Source: Brotaphodocola sp003480315
GTDB lineage: Bacteria > Bacillota > Clostridia > Lachnospirales > Lachnospiraceae
Assembly (NCBI RefSeq): GCF_964246085.1
Contig: NZ_CAXTPD010000005.1
Strand: one strand, 5' to 3'
Length of the DNA stretch: 64,000 nt
A program made the position numbers and the translations under genes. Below are positions 43,241-52,776 of this stretch, piece after piece (within the stretch, counting starts at the first letter, position 1; each line of letters starts with the position of its first letter). The notes beneath the pieces were generated by a model. That model was given only the letters and a program-made list of their open reading frames with translations, was not told the DNA's origin and made no database searches.

Positions 43241-43906
43241 CTAATATCTGCTGGAGCCGGCAGTTACAACACGGGAACCGCCTTCGGTTCTGGTTTCCTG
43301 CGTGGTCTGGCTGTTTGGTTTTTTATTCTGATTATTTGCTTCATCGCCAATGGTGAAGGAGTTTGCGGTATCCACATGGGTGGTACAGGTTCCGTTTGCA
43401 TTGAAAGTGTAGGAAATACCGTTGATGGTGCGGGTAGTTCCTGCATACATGACACCGGTAGACGGATCAAAGTAGTAGGTACTTCCGTTGACATTCTGGA
43501 AACCGGTCTGCATCTTGCCATCGGTTCCGAATAAGTACCAGCTGTCTCCGATTGGCATCGCCACATTCAGCGCGCATTTGCCGGATTCCGGATAGAAGTA
43601 GTAGCGGGAGCCGGAGATGGTTCTCCAGCCGGTCCACAGAGCACCATCGTCATTCATATAGTAGTAATCCTGATCCAGATGGAGCCAGCCTGTTACAAGG
43701 CTGCCATCGGAGAGTGCATAGTAATATTTGTCAGAAGCGGTGTCGTGGATCAGTCCGTTAGCCAGGGAACCGTCTGCCTGATAGTAATAAAGCTTGCCGT
43801 TTGCTTTGGTTACTCCGGCTGCGTAGGCAGTCAGGCAGCTTCCAAGCATCATGGTTCCTGCAAGTCCTGCAAAGAGTGCAGCTTTTATCTTATGATTCTT
43901 TCTCAT
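43241..43906 (-). CDS. Secreted cell-wall-binding repeat protein
   Basis: 221 residues. Start at 43906 gives a signal peptide (MRKNHKIKAALFAGLAGTMM, then LGSCLTAYAA) with AGGTTTT upstream on the minus strand; a start 29 codons further up would hide it. The mature part has about six choline/glucan-binding-type repeats (GWLHLDQDYYYMNDDGALWT type) that attach proteins to wall polymers. No enzymatic domain is present. The S/T/N-rich tail ends in GSRVVTAGSSRY. Function on the cell surface unknown. Confidence 0.85.
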   Translation of the reverse strand: MRKNHKIKAALFAGLAGTMMLGSCLTAYAAGVTKANGKLYYYQADGSLANGLIHDTASDKYYYALSDGSLVTGWLHLDQDYYYMNDDGALWTGWRTISGSRYYFYPESGKCALNVAMPIGDSWYLFGTDGKMQTGFQNVNGSTYYFDPSTGVMYAGTTRTINGISYTFNANGTCTTHVDTANSFTIGDEANNQNKKPNSQTTQETRTEGGSRVVTAGSSRY

Positions 43907-44111
43907 CTTTAGAAAACCTCCAGATTTTTCTTCTTTTTTACTGTTTATTATAAACCCTGGAACCGTTCCAGGGTCAAGGACTTTGATGTACACTTTTATC
44001 TCATTTTTTTGATGATGATTTCAGATATAAGTCTTTTTGTGTTCTTGTGAGAATGCAGAAATCATGATAAGATAAACAAATATAAATGGAGAGAAGGCGG
44101 GGTTTACAATC

Positions 44112-44753
44112 ATGAATTATTCAGATTTGATCATTTTCATTATGGAAATGATGGGTACGGTGGCGTTTGCCGCATCGGGTGCCATGCTTGGTATCCGTAA
44201 AAAAATGGACCTTTTCGGAGTCTGCGTTCTTGGGGTGACAACTTCGGTAGGAGGCGGAGCAATCCGTGATGTGACGCTTGGTATCATTCCCCCGGGAATG
44301 TTCCGCAGGCCGATTTATACCATTGTGGCTGTTATGGTTTCACTGGGACTGTTTGCGCTTCTTTATATCCGGAGAAATCTTCTGGACGGGCGTATCGGAC
44401 AGCTTTACGATCTGATGATGAATATTTCTGACGCGATCGGTCTCGGAATTTTTACGGTGGTCGGCATTAATACAGCCTGGAATGCCGGGTATCACCAGCT
44501 GTTTTTGCTGGTGTTTGTCGGTGTGATCACCGGAGTGGGCGGAGGCCTGCTGAGAGATGTGATGGCGCAGGAAAAACCGTATATTCTGACAAAACATATT
44601 TATGCCTGCGCTTCCATCATCGGAGCACTGGTGTGTGTGTGCGCAGAAGACGCTCTGGGACATTTGGAAGCTATGATGACTGGAGCAGTGGCTGTTGTGA
44701 TCGTGCGGTTTCTGGCTATGCATTACAGGTGGAATCTGCCGCGGATTGAGTAA
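44112..44753 (+). CDS. YicG/UPF0126 (TRIC-family) membrane protein
   Basis: 213 residues with about seven hydrophobic segments in two repeats. Each repeat carries a glycine-rich GGG..RD motif (SVGGGAIRDV near 57-66 and GVGGGLLRDV in the second half), the UPF0126 signature. Relatives are trimeric cation channels or, in E. coli YicG, a proposed glycine carrier. A GGAGAGAAGGCGGGG stretch lies shortly upstream of the ATG. Confidence 0.88.
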   Translation: MNYSDLIIFIMEMMGTVAFAASGAMLGIRKKMDLFGVCVLGVTTSVGGGAIRDVTLGIIPPGMFRRPIYTIVAVMVSLGLFALLYIRRNLLDGRIGQLYDLMMNISDAIGLGIFTVVGINTAWNAGYHQLFLLVFVGVITGVGGGLLRDVMAQEKPYILTKHIYACASIIGALVCVCAEDALGHLEAMMTGAVAVVIVRFLAMHYRWNLPRIE

Positions 44754-44804
44754 AGGAGAGAACAGAGGGTAAGCATCTGGTGTTCATGTAAGGAGGGACC
44801 AGCT

Positions 44805-46055
44805 ATGAAAGAAATTTATATAAAAAAACTGATTCTGGAAAAAGTTAGAAATTTAGAATATAAGGAGATTCCGCTGTCAGGAGAAAAACGCAAACATCTG
44901 ATTATTACCGGAAAGAATGGAAGCGGAAAAACCACGATACTGGATGCGTTAGCAGTTACTCTGGATTTGCTGGCTTTGACAGACAATCAGCCCCAAATAG
45001 ACACGAATCTGGATTTTGAAGAGGGTATTCCAGATATTTTGACAGAATGGTTAAAAGAAATGGACCAAAGACGTATAAATCGGTTAGTAAGATACGATAA
45101 AGGTCTGGCACATTTGACTCAGAAAGTAGAAATCGAATGCAATGACTCTCTAAAGGCTTTTTCAGCTGCATACAAAAATGGTGAGTTGATTACTGCATAT
45201 TACAAAGCGGAGCGTGTATTCCTTGCGGAGATTCCAAAACATGTAGAAAAGGTTGAATTAAAAGATTCATATCGGATGATGGAGAGCCCAAGAAAGAATT
45301 TTGTAAAGTATTTACTTGATTTGAAGGTGACACAGGCACTTGCCATTTCCAACGGTAAAAAAGATAAGGCGGCTCAGATAGAAGCATGGTTTACAAAATT
45401 AGAAGCTTTATTAAAAAAGATATTTGAGAATAATCAGCTTACGTTAGAATTTGATGAGGAGTCCTATAAATTTTATATCTGTGAGCCACAAAAAGAGAGA
45501 TATGATTTTAATACTCTTTCCAGTGGTTATGCGGCTATTATGGATATAGTAGGAGATCTGATGCTTCGAATGGAGAAGCATACCGGACGAAGATTTCAGT
45601 ATGATCTTCCGGGCATTGTACTGATTGACGAGATTGAAACCCATCTTCACCTAGAATTACAAAAAAATATACTGGAACTATTGACAACGGTGTTCCCTAA
45701 AATCCAGTTTATTGTTACCACGCATTCTCCATTTATTTTAAACAGTCTGCCGGATGTAGTCATTTATGATCTTGACCAGAAAACGCTAGTGGAGCATGGA
45801 TTGGCGGATGTGCCTTATGAGGGAATTGTGGAGGGATATTTTGGTGCAAACACTATGTCAGATCAGTTAAAGAAAAAATTTGACCAATACAAAGAACTGA
45901 CCAGCAAAAAGAATTTAACAGATGATGATTTTGCGGAAATTGCCGAACTTGAAATGTATCTAGATGAAATTCCAGATTATCTTGCGTTGGGGATTACAAC
46001 TGAATATCAGAAGATGAAGCTGGATTTTGCTAATAGGGAGGATCTTAATGGTTAA
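44805..46055 (+). CDS. Septu-like AAA/ABC-type ATPase (PtuA-like)
   Basis: 416 residues. Walker A GKNGSGKTT (36-44), signature-like LSSGYAAIMD (about 240), Walker B IVLIDEIETHLH (about 271-282, D275/E276) and the histidine switch THSPFIL. The architecture is that of OLD/RecF-like SMC-type ATPases without a TOPRIM domain. Paired with an HNH nuclease whose start overlaps by 8 bases, it matches the Septu (PtuA-PtuB) anti-phage arrangement, in which the ATPase gates the nuclease. The pair is AT-rich relative to both neighbours. AGGAGGG precedes the ATG. Confidence 0.8.
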   Translation: MKEIYIKKLILEKVRNLEYKEIPLSGEKRKHLIITGKNGSGKTTILDALAVTLDLLALTDNQPQIDTNLDFEEGIPDILTEWLKEMDQRRINRLVRYDKGLAHLTQKVEIECNDSLKAFSAAYKNGELITAYYKAERVFLAEIPKHVEKVELKDSYRMMESPRKNFVKYLLDLKVTQALAISNGKKDKAAQIEAWFTKLEALLKKIFENNQLTLEFDEESYKFYICEPQKERYDFNTLSSGYAAIMDIVGDLMLRMEKHTGRRFQYDLPGIVLIDEIETHLHLELQKNILELLTTVFPKIQFIVTTHSPFILNSLPDVVIYDLDQKTLVEHGLADVPYEGIVEGYFGANTMSDQLKKKFDQYKELTSKKNLTDDDFAEIAELEMYLDEIPDYLALGITTEYQKMKLDFANREDLNG

Positions 46056-46713
46056 GGTAGAACGGTCATTTCCAGCTCCGAAATCACTTGCGATGGAAGC
46101 AAAAAAGAAAGATGGAAGCTATAGCGGTATGGATGTGATAGAGCGTTTGAAAGAGGACTTCAATAATAAGTGTTATATCTGCGAATTAAAAGACTTGCAG
46201 GATCCTCAGATTGAACATTTACTTCCGCACAAAAACAGAAAATATTTAGAGAGAAAATTTGACTGGAATAATCTGTTCTGGGTTTGTGGTCACTGCAACA
46301 ATGTAAAAAATCAGGCTAAGTATGACGAAGGAATTTTGGACTGTTGCAATCAAGATCCGGAAAATGCCATTTTGTTTGACTGCGATGAAAATGATGTAAA
46401 GCTGAGTGCAAAAGCAGCAAAACCAGATGAAAAAACCAAACGGACGGTCATGCTGATTTATGAAATTTTTAATTTGAGAAATACAGGGATGCGGGTCTAT
46501 AAAAGCGATTATCGTTTTAAAACTTTGCAGAAGGAAATGAATATTTTGTATGATAATCTGGAAAAACTTAGAGAAAATCCGGATTCTAAACTGATTTTGA
46601 GAAAGCTGAAAGCAATTTTAAAAAGAGAATCGGCATTTGCTGCTTTTAAGCGCTGCTATGTTAGAGAACATTTGACAGAGTATCCGATGTTGAAACAGTA
46701 TTTGGAGAATTAG
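46048..46713 (+). CDS. Septu-like HNH endonuclease (PtuB-like, TIGR02646 type)
   Basis: 221 residues from ATG 46048 (AGGGAGG 46035-46041; a TTG seven codons up overlaps that site). The zinc-bound HNH finger has C42/C45 (CYICE), H57 (QIEHLLPH) and C80/C83 (WVCGHCNN). It is predicted to cut DNA when released or activated by the ATPase. The remaining 120 residues are helical. A terminator follows at 46768. Confidence 0.82.
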   Translation: MVKVERSFPAPKSLAMEAKKKDGSYSGMDVIERLKEDFNNKCYICELKDLQDPQIEHLLPHKNRKYLERKFDWNNLFWVCGHCNNVKNQAKYDEGILDCCNQDPENAILFDCDENDVKLSAKAAKPDEKTKRTVMLIYEIFNLRNTGMRVYKSDYRFKTLQKEMNILYDNLEKLRENPDSKLILRKLKAILKRESAFAAFKRCYVREHLTEYPMLKQYLEN

Positions 46714-46767
46714 TTGTCAGTTAATGACATTATCTTTGAACCGTAGCGAAAAAAGATGGTTAATAAG

Positions 46768-46805
46768 CAGGTCACTCAATTCAGAAGAGAGAGTGACCTG
46801 TTTCC
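46768..46805. terminator. Bidirectional terminator between Septu pair and LysR
   Basis: CAGGTCACTC (46768-46777) pairs with GAGTGACCTG (46791-46800), followed by TTTCC. Confidence 0.75.
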
Positions 46806-46841
46806 TTTGCGATAGAATAAAAATAATTCATTTGCTAAAAA

Positions 46842-47732
46842 TCAAAAATATTCACAAAATACCTTACATGCCATGGAGTTAACACCCTGTGGAGAAAAAA
46901 CGATACCGAGTTCTACCTGATAAGGACCGGGCAGGAGAGGAATGTAGGTGAGTTCCGGGGCCAGGTGGCTGAGAGCAGCTGAGGAAAATGCAAGTGCATT
47001 GGAACTTCGGACGACGGCGGTGGCCAGAAGTGGTGACAATTCCGTAGGATATGAGACCGGATGAACATCAAAATCATGAAACAGTTTCCGCGCAGTATAG
47101 CCCAACGCCATATCAGAAGGACTGAATATAAAAGTATAGTTTCCGATTGCAGAAATGGGAATGCCAGCTGTGCCAGAAACCGGATCTGTTACAGCTTCCT
47201 TTAAAATAGGATGACCGGGAGCACAAATTAGCTTTACTTCATCTGTTCTCCTCAGATGAATGTCTTGATCTTTTAATATTTTCAGTGGGAGAGAAAGAAG
47301 CGCCATGTCAAGGCCGCCACTCAGAATTTCGTATTCGAGCTGGCGGCTTGTTTTTTCTGTGATCGATACGGAAATTCCGGGATACTGACTGTGAAAGCGG
47401 CGAAGAATATCGGGAAGAAGATATACACCGCGGTAAGTGCTGATTCCAAACCGGATATTTCCTTTGGACAGATGCTCCAGCTCATAGATTTCATTTTTGG
47501 CTGTGCGGAATTCCTGAAGCATGTTGCGTGCATGGGAAAGAAACTGTTCGCCGGAGGCTGTCGGAAAAATGCCGCGGGGCGTTCGGATAAACAGTGTGGT
47601 TCCAAGTTCTGATTCCAGCTGCCGAATAAAATGGCTCAGGCTGGACTGTGCCATAAAAAGCCGCTCTGCTGCCCGGGAAATATTCTTTTCGTCGGCAAGG
47701 GTTATGAGATAATCGAGTTCTTTAAAATCCAT
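46842..47732 (-). CDS. LysR-family regulator of the larA operon
   Basis: 296 residues with the LysR HTH (ITLADEKNISRAAERLFMAQ, SSLSHFIRQLESELG) and an effector domain. It is divergent from the LarA-type racemase gene, with one dyad in the shared intergenic region, so it very likely controls that operon and itself. Ligand unknown; probably a hydroxy acid handled by the neighbouring enzymes. Confidence 0.88.
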   Translation of the reverse strand: MDFKELDYLITLADEKNISRAAERLFMAQSSLSHFIRQLESELGTTLFIRTPRGIFPTASGEQFLSHARNMLQEFRTAKNEIYELEHLSKGNIRFGISTYRGVYLLPDILRRFHSQYPGISVSITEKTSRQLEYEILSGGLDMALLSLPLKILKDQDIHLRRTDEVKLICAPGHPILKEAVTDPVSGTAGIPISAIGNYTFIFSPSDMALGYTARKLFHDFDVHPVSYPTELSPLLATAVVRSSNALAFSSAALSHLAPELTYIPLLPGPYQVELGIVFSPQGVNSMACKVFCEYF

Positions 47733-47746
47733 AAAACTCCTTTCAA

Positions 47747-47774
47747 TATCGATAAAATCGATAATAACTATAAT
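47747..47774 (+). promoter_or_regulatory. LysR dyad and -10 of the larA operon
   Basis: TATCGAT-AAA-ATCGATA (47747-47763) is a perfect dyad. TATAAT (47769-47774) follows but lacks a recognisable -35 at 17 bp. The dyad is closer to the forward promoter than a normal activating site. Confidence 0.5.
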
Positions 47775-47868
47775 ATATCATAGATTGTACCGAATCCAAA
47801 AACAGTATAAGATAAAAATCAGGAAAAGGCAAGATGGTATTACAGCGATATTGAGGAGGAGAGAAACG

Positions 47869-49143
47869 ATGGGGCAGATTAAAGTACCTTATGGAAACGG
47901 ATATCAGGAGGCGGAACTGCCGGATAATCTGAATGTAGAAGTAATTGATCCACCGGAACGGGAAAAACAGATGAACGTACTGCAATGTATGGAAGAGGCG
48001 CTGGATCATCCGATTGGTTCACCAAAACTGGAAGACATGGTTACCTGTGGCCAGCATATTGTGATTCTGGTTAATGATCAGACTCGCCCAGGGCCAAATG
48101 CGGAGATGGTCCGGCTGATCCGGGAACGGCTGCAGCGAAAACAGATTCCGGACAAAGATATTACAGTTGTGATTGCAACAGGCAGTCATAAAGGACCAGA
48201 CGAAAAACAGATGAATATGCTTCTGGGTGGTCTGGAAAAAACACTTCGCGTGCATGTACACGACTGTGAGGACGGGAATCATGTATATATGGGAAATACA
48301 ACCTTGTTAGATGTACCAATCTATCTGGACCGGGTTGTGGCAGAAGCTGATTTCATCATTACCACTGGTTTGATTTCCCCTCATCAGTCCGCAGGTTTTT
48401 CGGGAGGAAGAAAGAGTATCGTGCCTGGAGTGGTCAGCCTTGATACGTTGAAAATCCATCACTCCCTGAAAGTAAGACCCTATGAACCGGCGGTGGGATA
48501 TTATGATGGAAATCCGTTTCATGAGGTAGCAAAAGAAGCAGCACGTATGGTGAATGCAGGATTTATGTTGAATGTAGTGCAGGATCCGCATAAGAACATT
48601 GTGGGAGCTGTGGCCGGAAATCTGGAAAAGGCACATGCCGCTGGAGTGGAACTTTGCCGGAAAGAAAATATCATTGATGTGCATGGACGTGCGGATCTGA
48701 TTATTACAAGTCCGGGAGGTGCGCCGCGGGATATTGATTTGTGGCAGAGCCAGAAGGCATTATCCGTTCCGGAACTCGTGTGTGTGCCGGGGAAAACAAC
48801 ATTTATTCTTGTGGCAGAAGCTAAAAAAGGCATTCCACAGATGTTTGTTGATTGGATGAGCAGTGCGAAGACTCCGGAGGATGTGATTGAGCGTTACCGG
48901 AGAGAAGGATTCGGAATAGGGAGCAATAAAGCCTTTATGTATGCCAGATGTATGTTAAAGGGCAGAATTATTCTGGTAAGTGAGGGATTGACAAAAGAGG
49001 AGGCCCAGCGTGTCAAGCTGGAACAGGCTCCTGACCTGCAGACAGCAATTCAGATGGCTATCGAAAAACAGAAACCGAAAAAGGTGATTGTGCTGCCAAG
49101 AGCGGTCAATATGATACCTAATATAATAGAAGAAAGGGGATAA
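47869..49143 (+). CDS. LarA-family nickel-pincer hydroxy-acid racemase
   Basis: 424 residues from ATG 47869 (GAGGAGGAG upstream). The LarA landmarks are present: DQTRP (70-74), H107 in GSHKG, HQSAGFSGGRK with H172 and K182, and H197/H198. The lysine would carry the pyridinium-dithiocarboxylate nickel cofactor, made by LarB/C/E that are not in this window. LarA relatives racemise or epimerise lactate, malate and other 2-hydroxy acids. The neighbours suggest a substrate other than lactate. Followed after 5 bases by the DUF6282 gene. Confidence 0.85.
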   Translation: MGQIKVPYGNGYQEAELPDNLNVEVIDPPEREKQMNVLQCMEEALDHPIGSPKLEDMVTCGQHIVILVNDQTRPGPNAEMVRLIRERLQRKQIPDKDITVVIATGSHKGPDEKQMNMLLGGLEKTLRVHVHDCEDGNHVYMGNTTLLDVPIYLDRVVAEADFIITTGLISPHQSAGFSGGRKSIVPGVVSLDTLKIHHSLKVRPYEPAVGYYDGNPFHEVAKEAARMVNAGFMLNVVQDPHKNIVGAVAGNLEKAHAAGVELCRKENIIDVHGRADLIITSPGGAPRDIDLWQSQKALSVPELVCVPGKTTFILVAEAKKGIPQMFVDWMSSAKTPEDVIERYRREGFGIGSNKAFMYARCMLKGRIILVSEGLTKEEAQRVKLEQAPDLQTAIQMAIEKQKPKKVIVLPRAVNMIPNIIEERG

Positions 49144-49148
49144 AAATT

Positions 49149-50027
49149 ATGATTTCCATGAAAGGGGCATGCGATCTTCACATTCACACATCACCGGATA
49201 TTTTTGCAAGAATTGCCAATGATGTGGAAACGGCAACTGTATGCCGTGACGCAGGCATGAAAGCCATTGTGTTAAAATGTCATGCAGATACTACGATGAC
49301 TCGTGCGTGGCACACCCAGAATCAGGTTCCCGGGATCCGGGTATACGGAGGAATTGTCCTGAACCTGAATGTAGGCGGAATCAATCCGGCTGCTGTAGAT
49401 GTTGCGTTGAAAATGGGCGCGGTAGAGGTCTGGATGCCAACCTATCATTCACTGGCACATTATCGGGCAACAGGCCTGATGGGCGGATATGGTCACCAGG
49501 GAGCAGATGTGAAAACAAGCTATCCGGTAAAACCAATCACGATTTTGGATGAAGCGGGAAATCTGATTCCGGAAGTTTACCAGATTTTGGAACTAGTAAA
49601 AATGCACAATGCGATTATTGGAACCAGCCATCTGGGCTCAGAAGAGGCTTTGAAGCTGATTCGTGCTGCAAGAGAAATGGGGTGTCAGAAGGTTGTTCTG
49701 ACACATCCGTTTTTCAATCCGCCGAAGTGTACGGTGGAGCAGGTAAAAGAGGCAGTAGACCTTGGTGCATTTGTGGAATTCTGCTCTGGCAATGCCCTTA
49801 GTCCGATTCCGGCTCCGATTCCCTTGGATCTGTATAAAGAAGTAATTGATCTGTGTGGAGCAGAGCAACTCATTATTTCCAGTGATACCGGTCATCCGAG
49901 AAAGACCATGGCGCCAGAAACCAGCAGAATGTTTGCTCAGAGTCTGACATACAAAGGAGTAAAAGAAGCAGATCTGGAGCGTATGCTGAAGGATAACCAC
50001 CATAAGCTGATTGATTTTGAGGATTAA
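49149..50027 (+). CDS. DUF6282-family metal-dependent hydrolase, copy 1
   Basis: 292 residues. It begins with a metal site DLHIHTSPD (HxH) and carries later histidines in LKCHADT, GTSHLG and VLTHPFF, and the acid in SSDTGHP near the C-terminus, as in amidohydrolase/PHP TIM barrels. It probably hydrolyses a lactone or amide, or hydrates a carboxylate, in the pathway of its neighbours. It is co-transcribed with the LarA gene. A clear paralogue lies at 56027. Confidence 0.78.
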   Translation: MISMKGACDLHIHTSPDIFARIANDVETATVCRDAGMKAIVLKCHADTTMTRAWHTQNQVPGIRVYGGIVLNLNVGGINPAAVDVALKMGAVEVWMPTYHSLAHYRATGLMGGYGHQGADVKTSYPVKPITILDEAGNLIPEVYQILELVKMHNAIIGTSHLGSEEALKLIRAAREMGCQKVVLTHPFFNPPKCTVEQVKEAVDLGAFVEFCSGNALSPIPAPIPLDLYKEVIDLCGAEQLIISSDTGHPRKTMAPETSRMFAQSLTYKGVKEADLERMLKDNHHKLIDFED

Positions 50028-50041
50028 TTGAAATCATACAA

Positions 50042-50076
50042 AAAATGCGGCCGGCATCTTTGCCAGACCGCATTTT
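50042..50076. terminator. Bidirectional terminator between DUF6282 and lactonase
   Basis: AAAATGCGG (50042-50050) pairs with CCGCATTTT (50068-50076), with a GGC/GCC inner stem. Confidence 0.85.
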
Positions 50077-50089
50077 CAGTAGATAGAGT

Positions 50090-51130
50090 TTATTTAAAGG
50101 TGATACATACCGGGCTTCCGGTCGGAATGATGTTTAAGGTTGGAATCAGCTGTCCGGTAACCGGATCAAAGTTAAACTCGATGATGGTATCGCTGTCCTC
50201 GTTTGCAACATAGCATTTACCGTTTGGAGCAAAGCAGAAGAAACGTGGAGTCTTTCCGAGACATGGATAGAATCCGGTATTCTTAAGGTAGCCAGTGTGC
50301 GCATCAATGTGATAAACAGCGATGCTGTCTGTGTAACGGTTGGAGACGAGAACGAATTCACCGCTCGGATCTATCATGACTTCGCTGGCATCAGAGTAGG
50401 AGGTAATGGTTTCCGGTACGGTGGATAATTCCTGAAGAGCTTTCATTTTTCCGCTTTCCTCGTCAAACTGGAAGTACAGGACTTTATCGCCCTTTTCTTC
50501 ACACATATACAGCCAGCGATTGTTCGGGTGCATGGCAGCGTGGCGTGGCTCATCCCAGGTTCTTGACATAAAACGGTCAGTCTCAGTCAGAGCGCCGGTG
50601 GCATGATCATATTTTAATGCGCGCATTTGACCAAAACCATTGACACGGCCTTGTGCGCAGGCGAAAATATAGTTTTTCTTCTGATCCCAGAGACACTGAT
50701 GCACTGTAGATACTTTACCCGGTTCTTTTCCATCATAAGTGAAAGTGGAAATGATTTCACCGAGAGAACCATCCGGGTTGCGTTTTACCGTGTAAAGGGT
50801 TCCGCCCTGGAGCGTAGCAATGATTACGTGCTTGTTTTCTGCGTCTACCGTGATATCAACCGGGTTCTTACCTCCAATATCGATGGTATTTAAGTGTTTT
50901 AAAGTGCCATCTTCCTGAATTTCGTAGGAGGAAGCTAAGGTCAGGTCTCCGTGGACACTGTAGAGATACTTTTTTTTCAAATCAAGGCACTGATAGCTTG
51001 GGTTTGCTTCGGTGTAAAGGCACTGCTTTTCGGTCCAGTGGCCTTCTGCTGAGATTTCGTAAACAACCAGTCCATTTCCGCGGGCATTTCGTTCTTTGGT
51101 GGTGCGGCAGCCGACATATGCGTATTTCAT
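50090..51130 (-). CDS. Seven-bladed beta-propeller lactonase (Pgl/YbhE family)
   Basis: 346 residues without signal peptide. Repeated blade motifs are seen (for example HAAMHPNNRWLYMCEEKGD, FFCFAPNGKCYVANEDSDTI), the pattern of the cytosolic lactonase family that includes E. coli 6-phosphogluconolactonase YbhE and muconate-lactonising enzymes. No pentose-phosphate genes are near. It is divergent from the MmgE/PrpD gene, so a lactone of the local tricarboxylate pathway is a likely substrate. GGAGGTATTTTC lies before the start on the minus strand. Confidence 0.82.
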   Translation of the reverse strand: MKYAYVGCRTTKERNARGNGLVVYEISAEGHWTEKQCLYTEANPSYQCLDLKKKYLYSVHGDLTLASSYEIQEDGTLKHLNTIDIGGKNPVDITVDAENKHVIIATLQGGTLYTVKRNPDGSLGEIISTFTYDGKEPGKVSTVHQCLWDQKKNYIFACAQGRVNGFGQMRALKYDHATGALTETDRFMSRTWDEPRHAAMHPNNRWLYMCEEKGDKVLYFQFDEESGKMKALQELSTVPETITSYSDASEVMIDPSGEFVLVSNRYTDSIAVYHIDAHTGYLKNTGFYPCLGKTPRFFCFAPNGKCYVANEDSDTIIEFNFDPVTGQLIPTLNIIPTGSPVCITFK

Positions 51131-51195
51131 GAAAATACCTCCTGATAAATGATAATTTGATTATATAAGAAAAAAGTAACAAAGTAAAATTCTAA

Positions 51196-51318
51196 ATACC
51201 AATAGGTATGATATGAAAAAAACTATGATTTTGGGAAAAATTCACAAAAGATATAGAAAAAAGGAATGCCTTATATTGAAAATTAGTATTTTACAGAAAA
51301 TTGTATTTTTGCAATAAT
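51196..51318 (+). promoter_or_regulatory. Lactonase-MmgE/PrpD intergenic control region
   Basis: Two dyads, ATACC-AATA-GGTAT (51196-51209) and AAGG-AATG-CCTT (51261-51272), the latter about 58 bases before the predicted start. GTATTTTAC (51286-51294) overlaps -35 TTTACA (51290-51295), and AATAAT (51313-51318) follows after 17 bp. Same layout as at 31926. Confidence 0.55.
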
Positions 51319-51348
51319 AATAAAAAACAGGTAAGGAGAGGAGCTAAT

Positions 51349-52704
51349 ATGACAGAATTAAGAGTACTTGCAAAATTTGTCCATGATTTGAAATGGGATG
51401 CAGTACCGGATGATGTAAAAGAAACAACGAAAAAAGTTCTGATTGATTCTGTGGGTGTTGGAATTGGTGCCTGCCAGAACGAACAGAATGTGAACATTAT
51501 CAGGGAGTTTACCAGCCTTTGCAGCGATCATGCGGTAAGCATCTGGGGACAGAAGGAAAAGACATCCCTGTTTCAGGCAATATTTCTGAATGCACTCGAA
51601 GGTCATACTCTGGAGATGGACGATGTTCATACCAGATCGAAAACCCACATTGGAACCGTGGTTACGCCTGCGGTGTGGAGTGTTGCTGAGTACGAAAAGA
51701 AAACCGGACAGGAACTTTTGCTGGCAGAGTTATGTGGCTATGAGGTAACTGCCAGAATCGGAATGGCACTTGGCGTATCTGCCCACAGAAATCTTGGCTG
51801 GCACGCAACTTCCACAGCCGGTGTGATTGGTGCTGCAGCTGCCTGCGCGAAACTTCTGGGTCTGACAGAAGATCAGATTGTATATGCCATGGGAATGGCG
51901 GCGCAGGAGGCGGGAGGAACCTGGGCATTCCTGGGAGACGGAGCTAGCTGTAAAATTTTGAATCCGGCAACAGCAGCCTGCACGGGAGCTAAATGCGCAT
52001 ATCTTGCAAAAGCAGGCATGACCGGTCCGGAACATGCCCTTACAACAGAAGACGGCGGTATGCTTGCGGCTATGTCCAATGACTATGATGTCAGCAAAGT
52101 GTCAGCAGATCTTGGAACAGTCTGGGAAGTAAAGTTTATGGATAATAAACCGTATCCATGCTGTAGAAGTACCCACTGTACCATTGATGGCTCTCTCTAT
52201 TTAAGAGAGCATGAGGGCGTTCGCGCAGATAATGTGGACCATATAGATGTGTTTACATATTTGGTAGGAAACAAGCAGTGCGGCATGAGTGAGGGTAGCA
52301 TTCATCCGACGAAAGCAGTGGAGGCGAAGTTCTCTACGCCATTCACGGTTGCCAGTGCACTCTTATATGGAAGAGTAACACTGGAAGAGTTTACCCAGGA
52401 AAAAATTGACAATCCAGAGGTGCAGGAACTCCTCAGCCGTGTGAAGGTAATTACGGAAGATTCCTTTACAGATCAGTATCCGAATCACTGGGGATGCCGT
52501 GTGACGGCCTATCTGAAAGATGGAAGAACCTGTGAAGTGACCATACCGGATGCATCCGGCAGTACAGACAATCCATTGACGACGGAGCAACTTACGGCAA
52601 AAATCAAAGGAATCCTGCTTCGCGTGATGGATGAAAAGCAGGCAGACCAGACTATGGAATATTTGCACAATATTGAAAATGTTGAAGAACTTCAACCTAT
52701 GTAA
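51349..52704 (+). CDS. MmgE/PrpD-family dehydratase/decarboxylase
   Basis: 451 residues from ATG 51349 (AAGGAGAGGAG upstream). The MmgE/PrpD fold is recognisable from LEGHTLEMDDVHTRSKTHIG near 83-102 and from the GxAAxxxxLLGL helix. PrpD dehydrates 2-methylcitrate; cis-aconitate decarboxylase (CAD/IRG1) is a relative. With PrpF, aconitase and YbhJ-type genes nearby it should act on a citrate-like tricarboxylate. It lies directly before the TRAP uptake genes. Confidence 0.85.
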   Translation: MTELRVLAKFVHDLKWDAVPDDVKETTKKVLIDSVGVGIGACQNEQNVNIIREFTSLCSDHAVSIWGQKEKTSLFQAIFLNALEGHTLEMDDVHTRSKTHIGTVVTPAVWSVAEYEKKTGQELLLAELCGYEVTARIGMALGVSAHRNLGWHATSTAGVIGAAAACAKLLGLTEDQIVYAMGMAAQEAGGTWAFLGDGASCKILNPATAACTGAKCAYLAKAGMTGPEHALTTEDGGMLAAMSNDYDVSKVSADLGTVWEVKFMDNKPYPCCRSTHCTIDGSLYLREHEGVRADNVDHIDVFTYLVGNKQCGMSEGSIHPTKAVEAKFSTPFTVASALLYGRVTLEEFTQEKIDNPEVQELLSRVKVITEDSFTDQYPNHWGCRVTAYLKDGRTCEVTIPDASGSTDNPLTTEQLTAKIKGILLRVMDEKQADQTMEYLHNIENVEELQPM

Positions 52705-52776
52705 AAATTCTGAGTAGATGTTTTATTTGGTTAATGTATAGCAAAAAGTAAGAATTTACGTTCTCTTTATACCATT

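Noticed and set aside
50090..51130. Housekeeping 6-phosphogluconolactonase
   Set aside because: The fold family fits, but there is no pentose-phosphate gene nearby and the gene is divergent from MmgE/PrpD. The specific reaction is left open.
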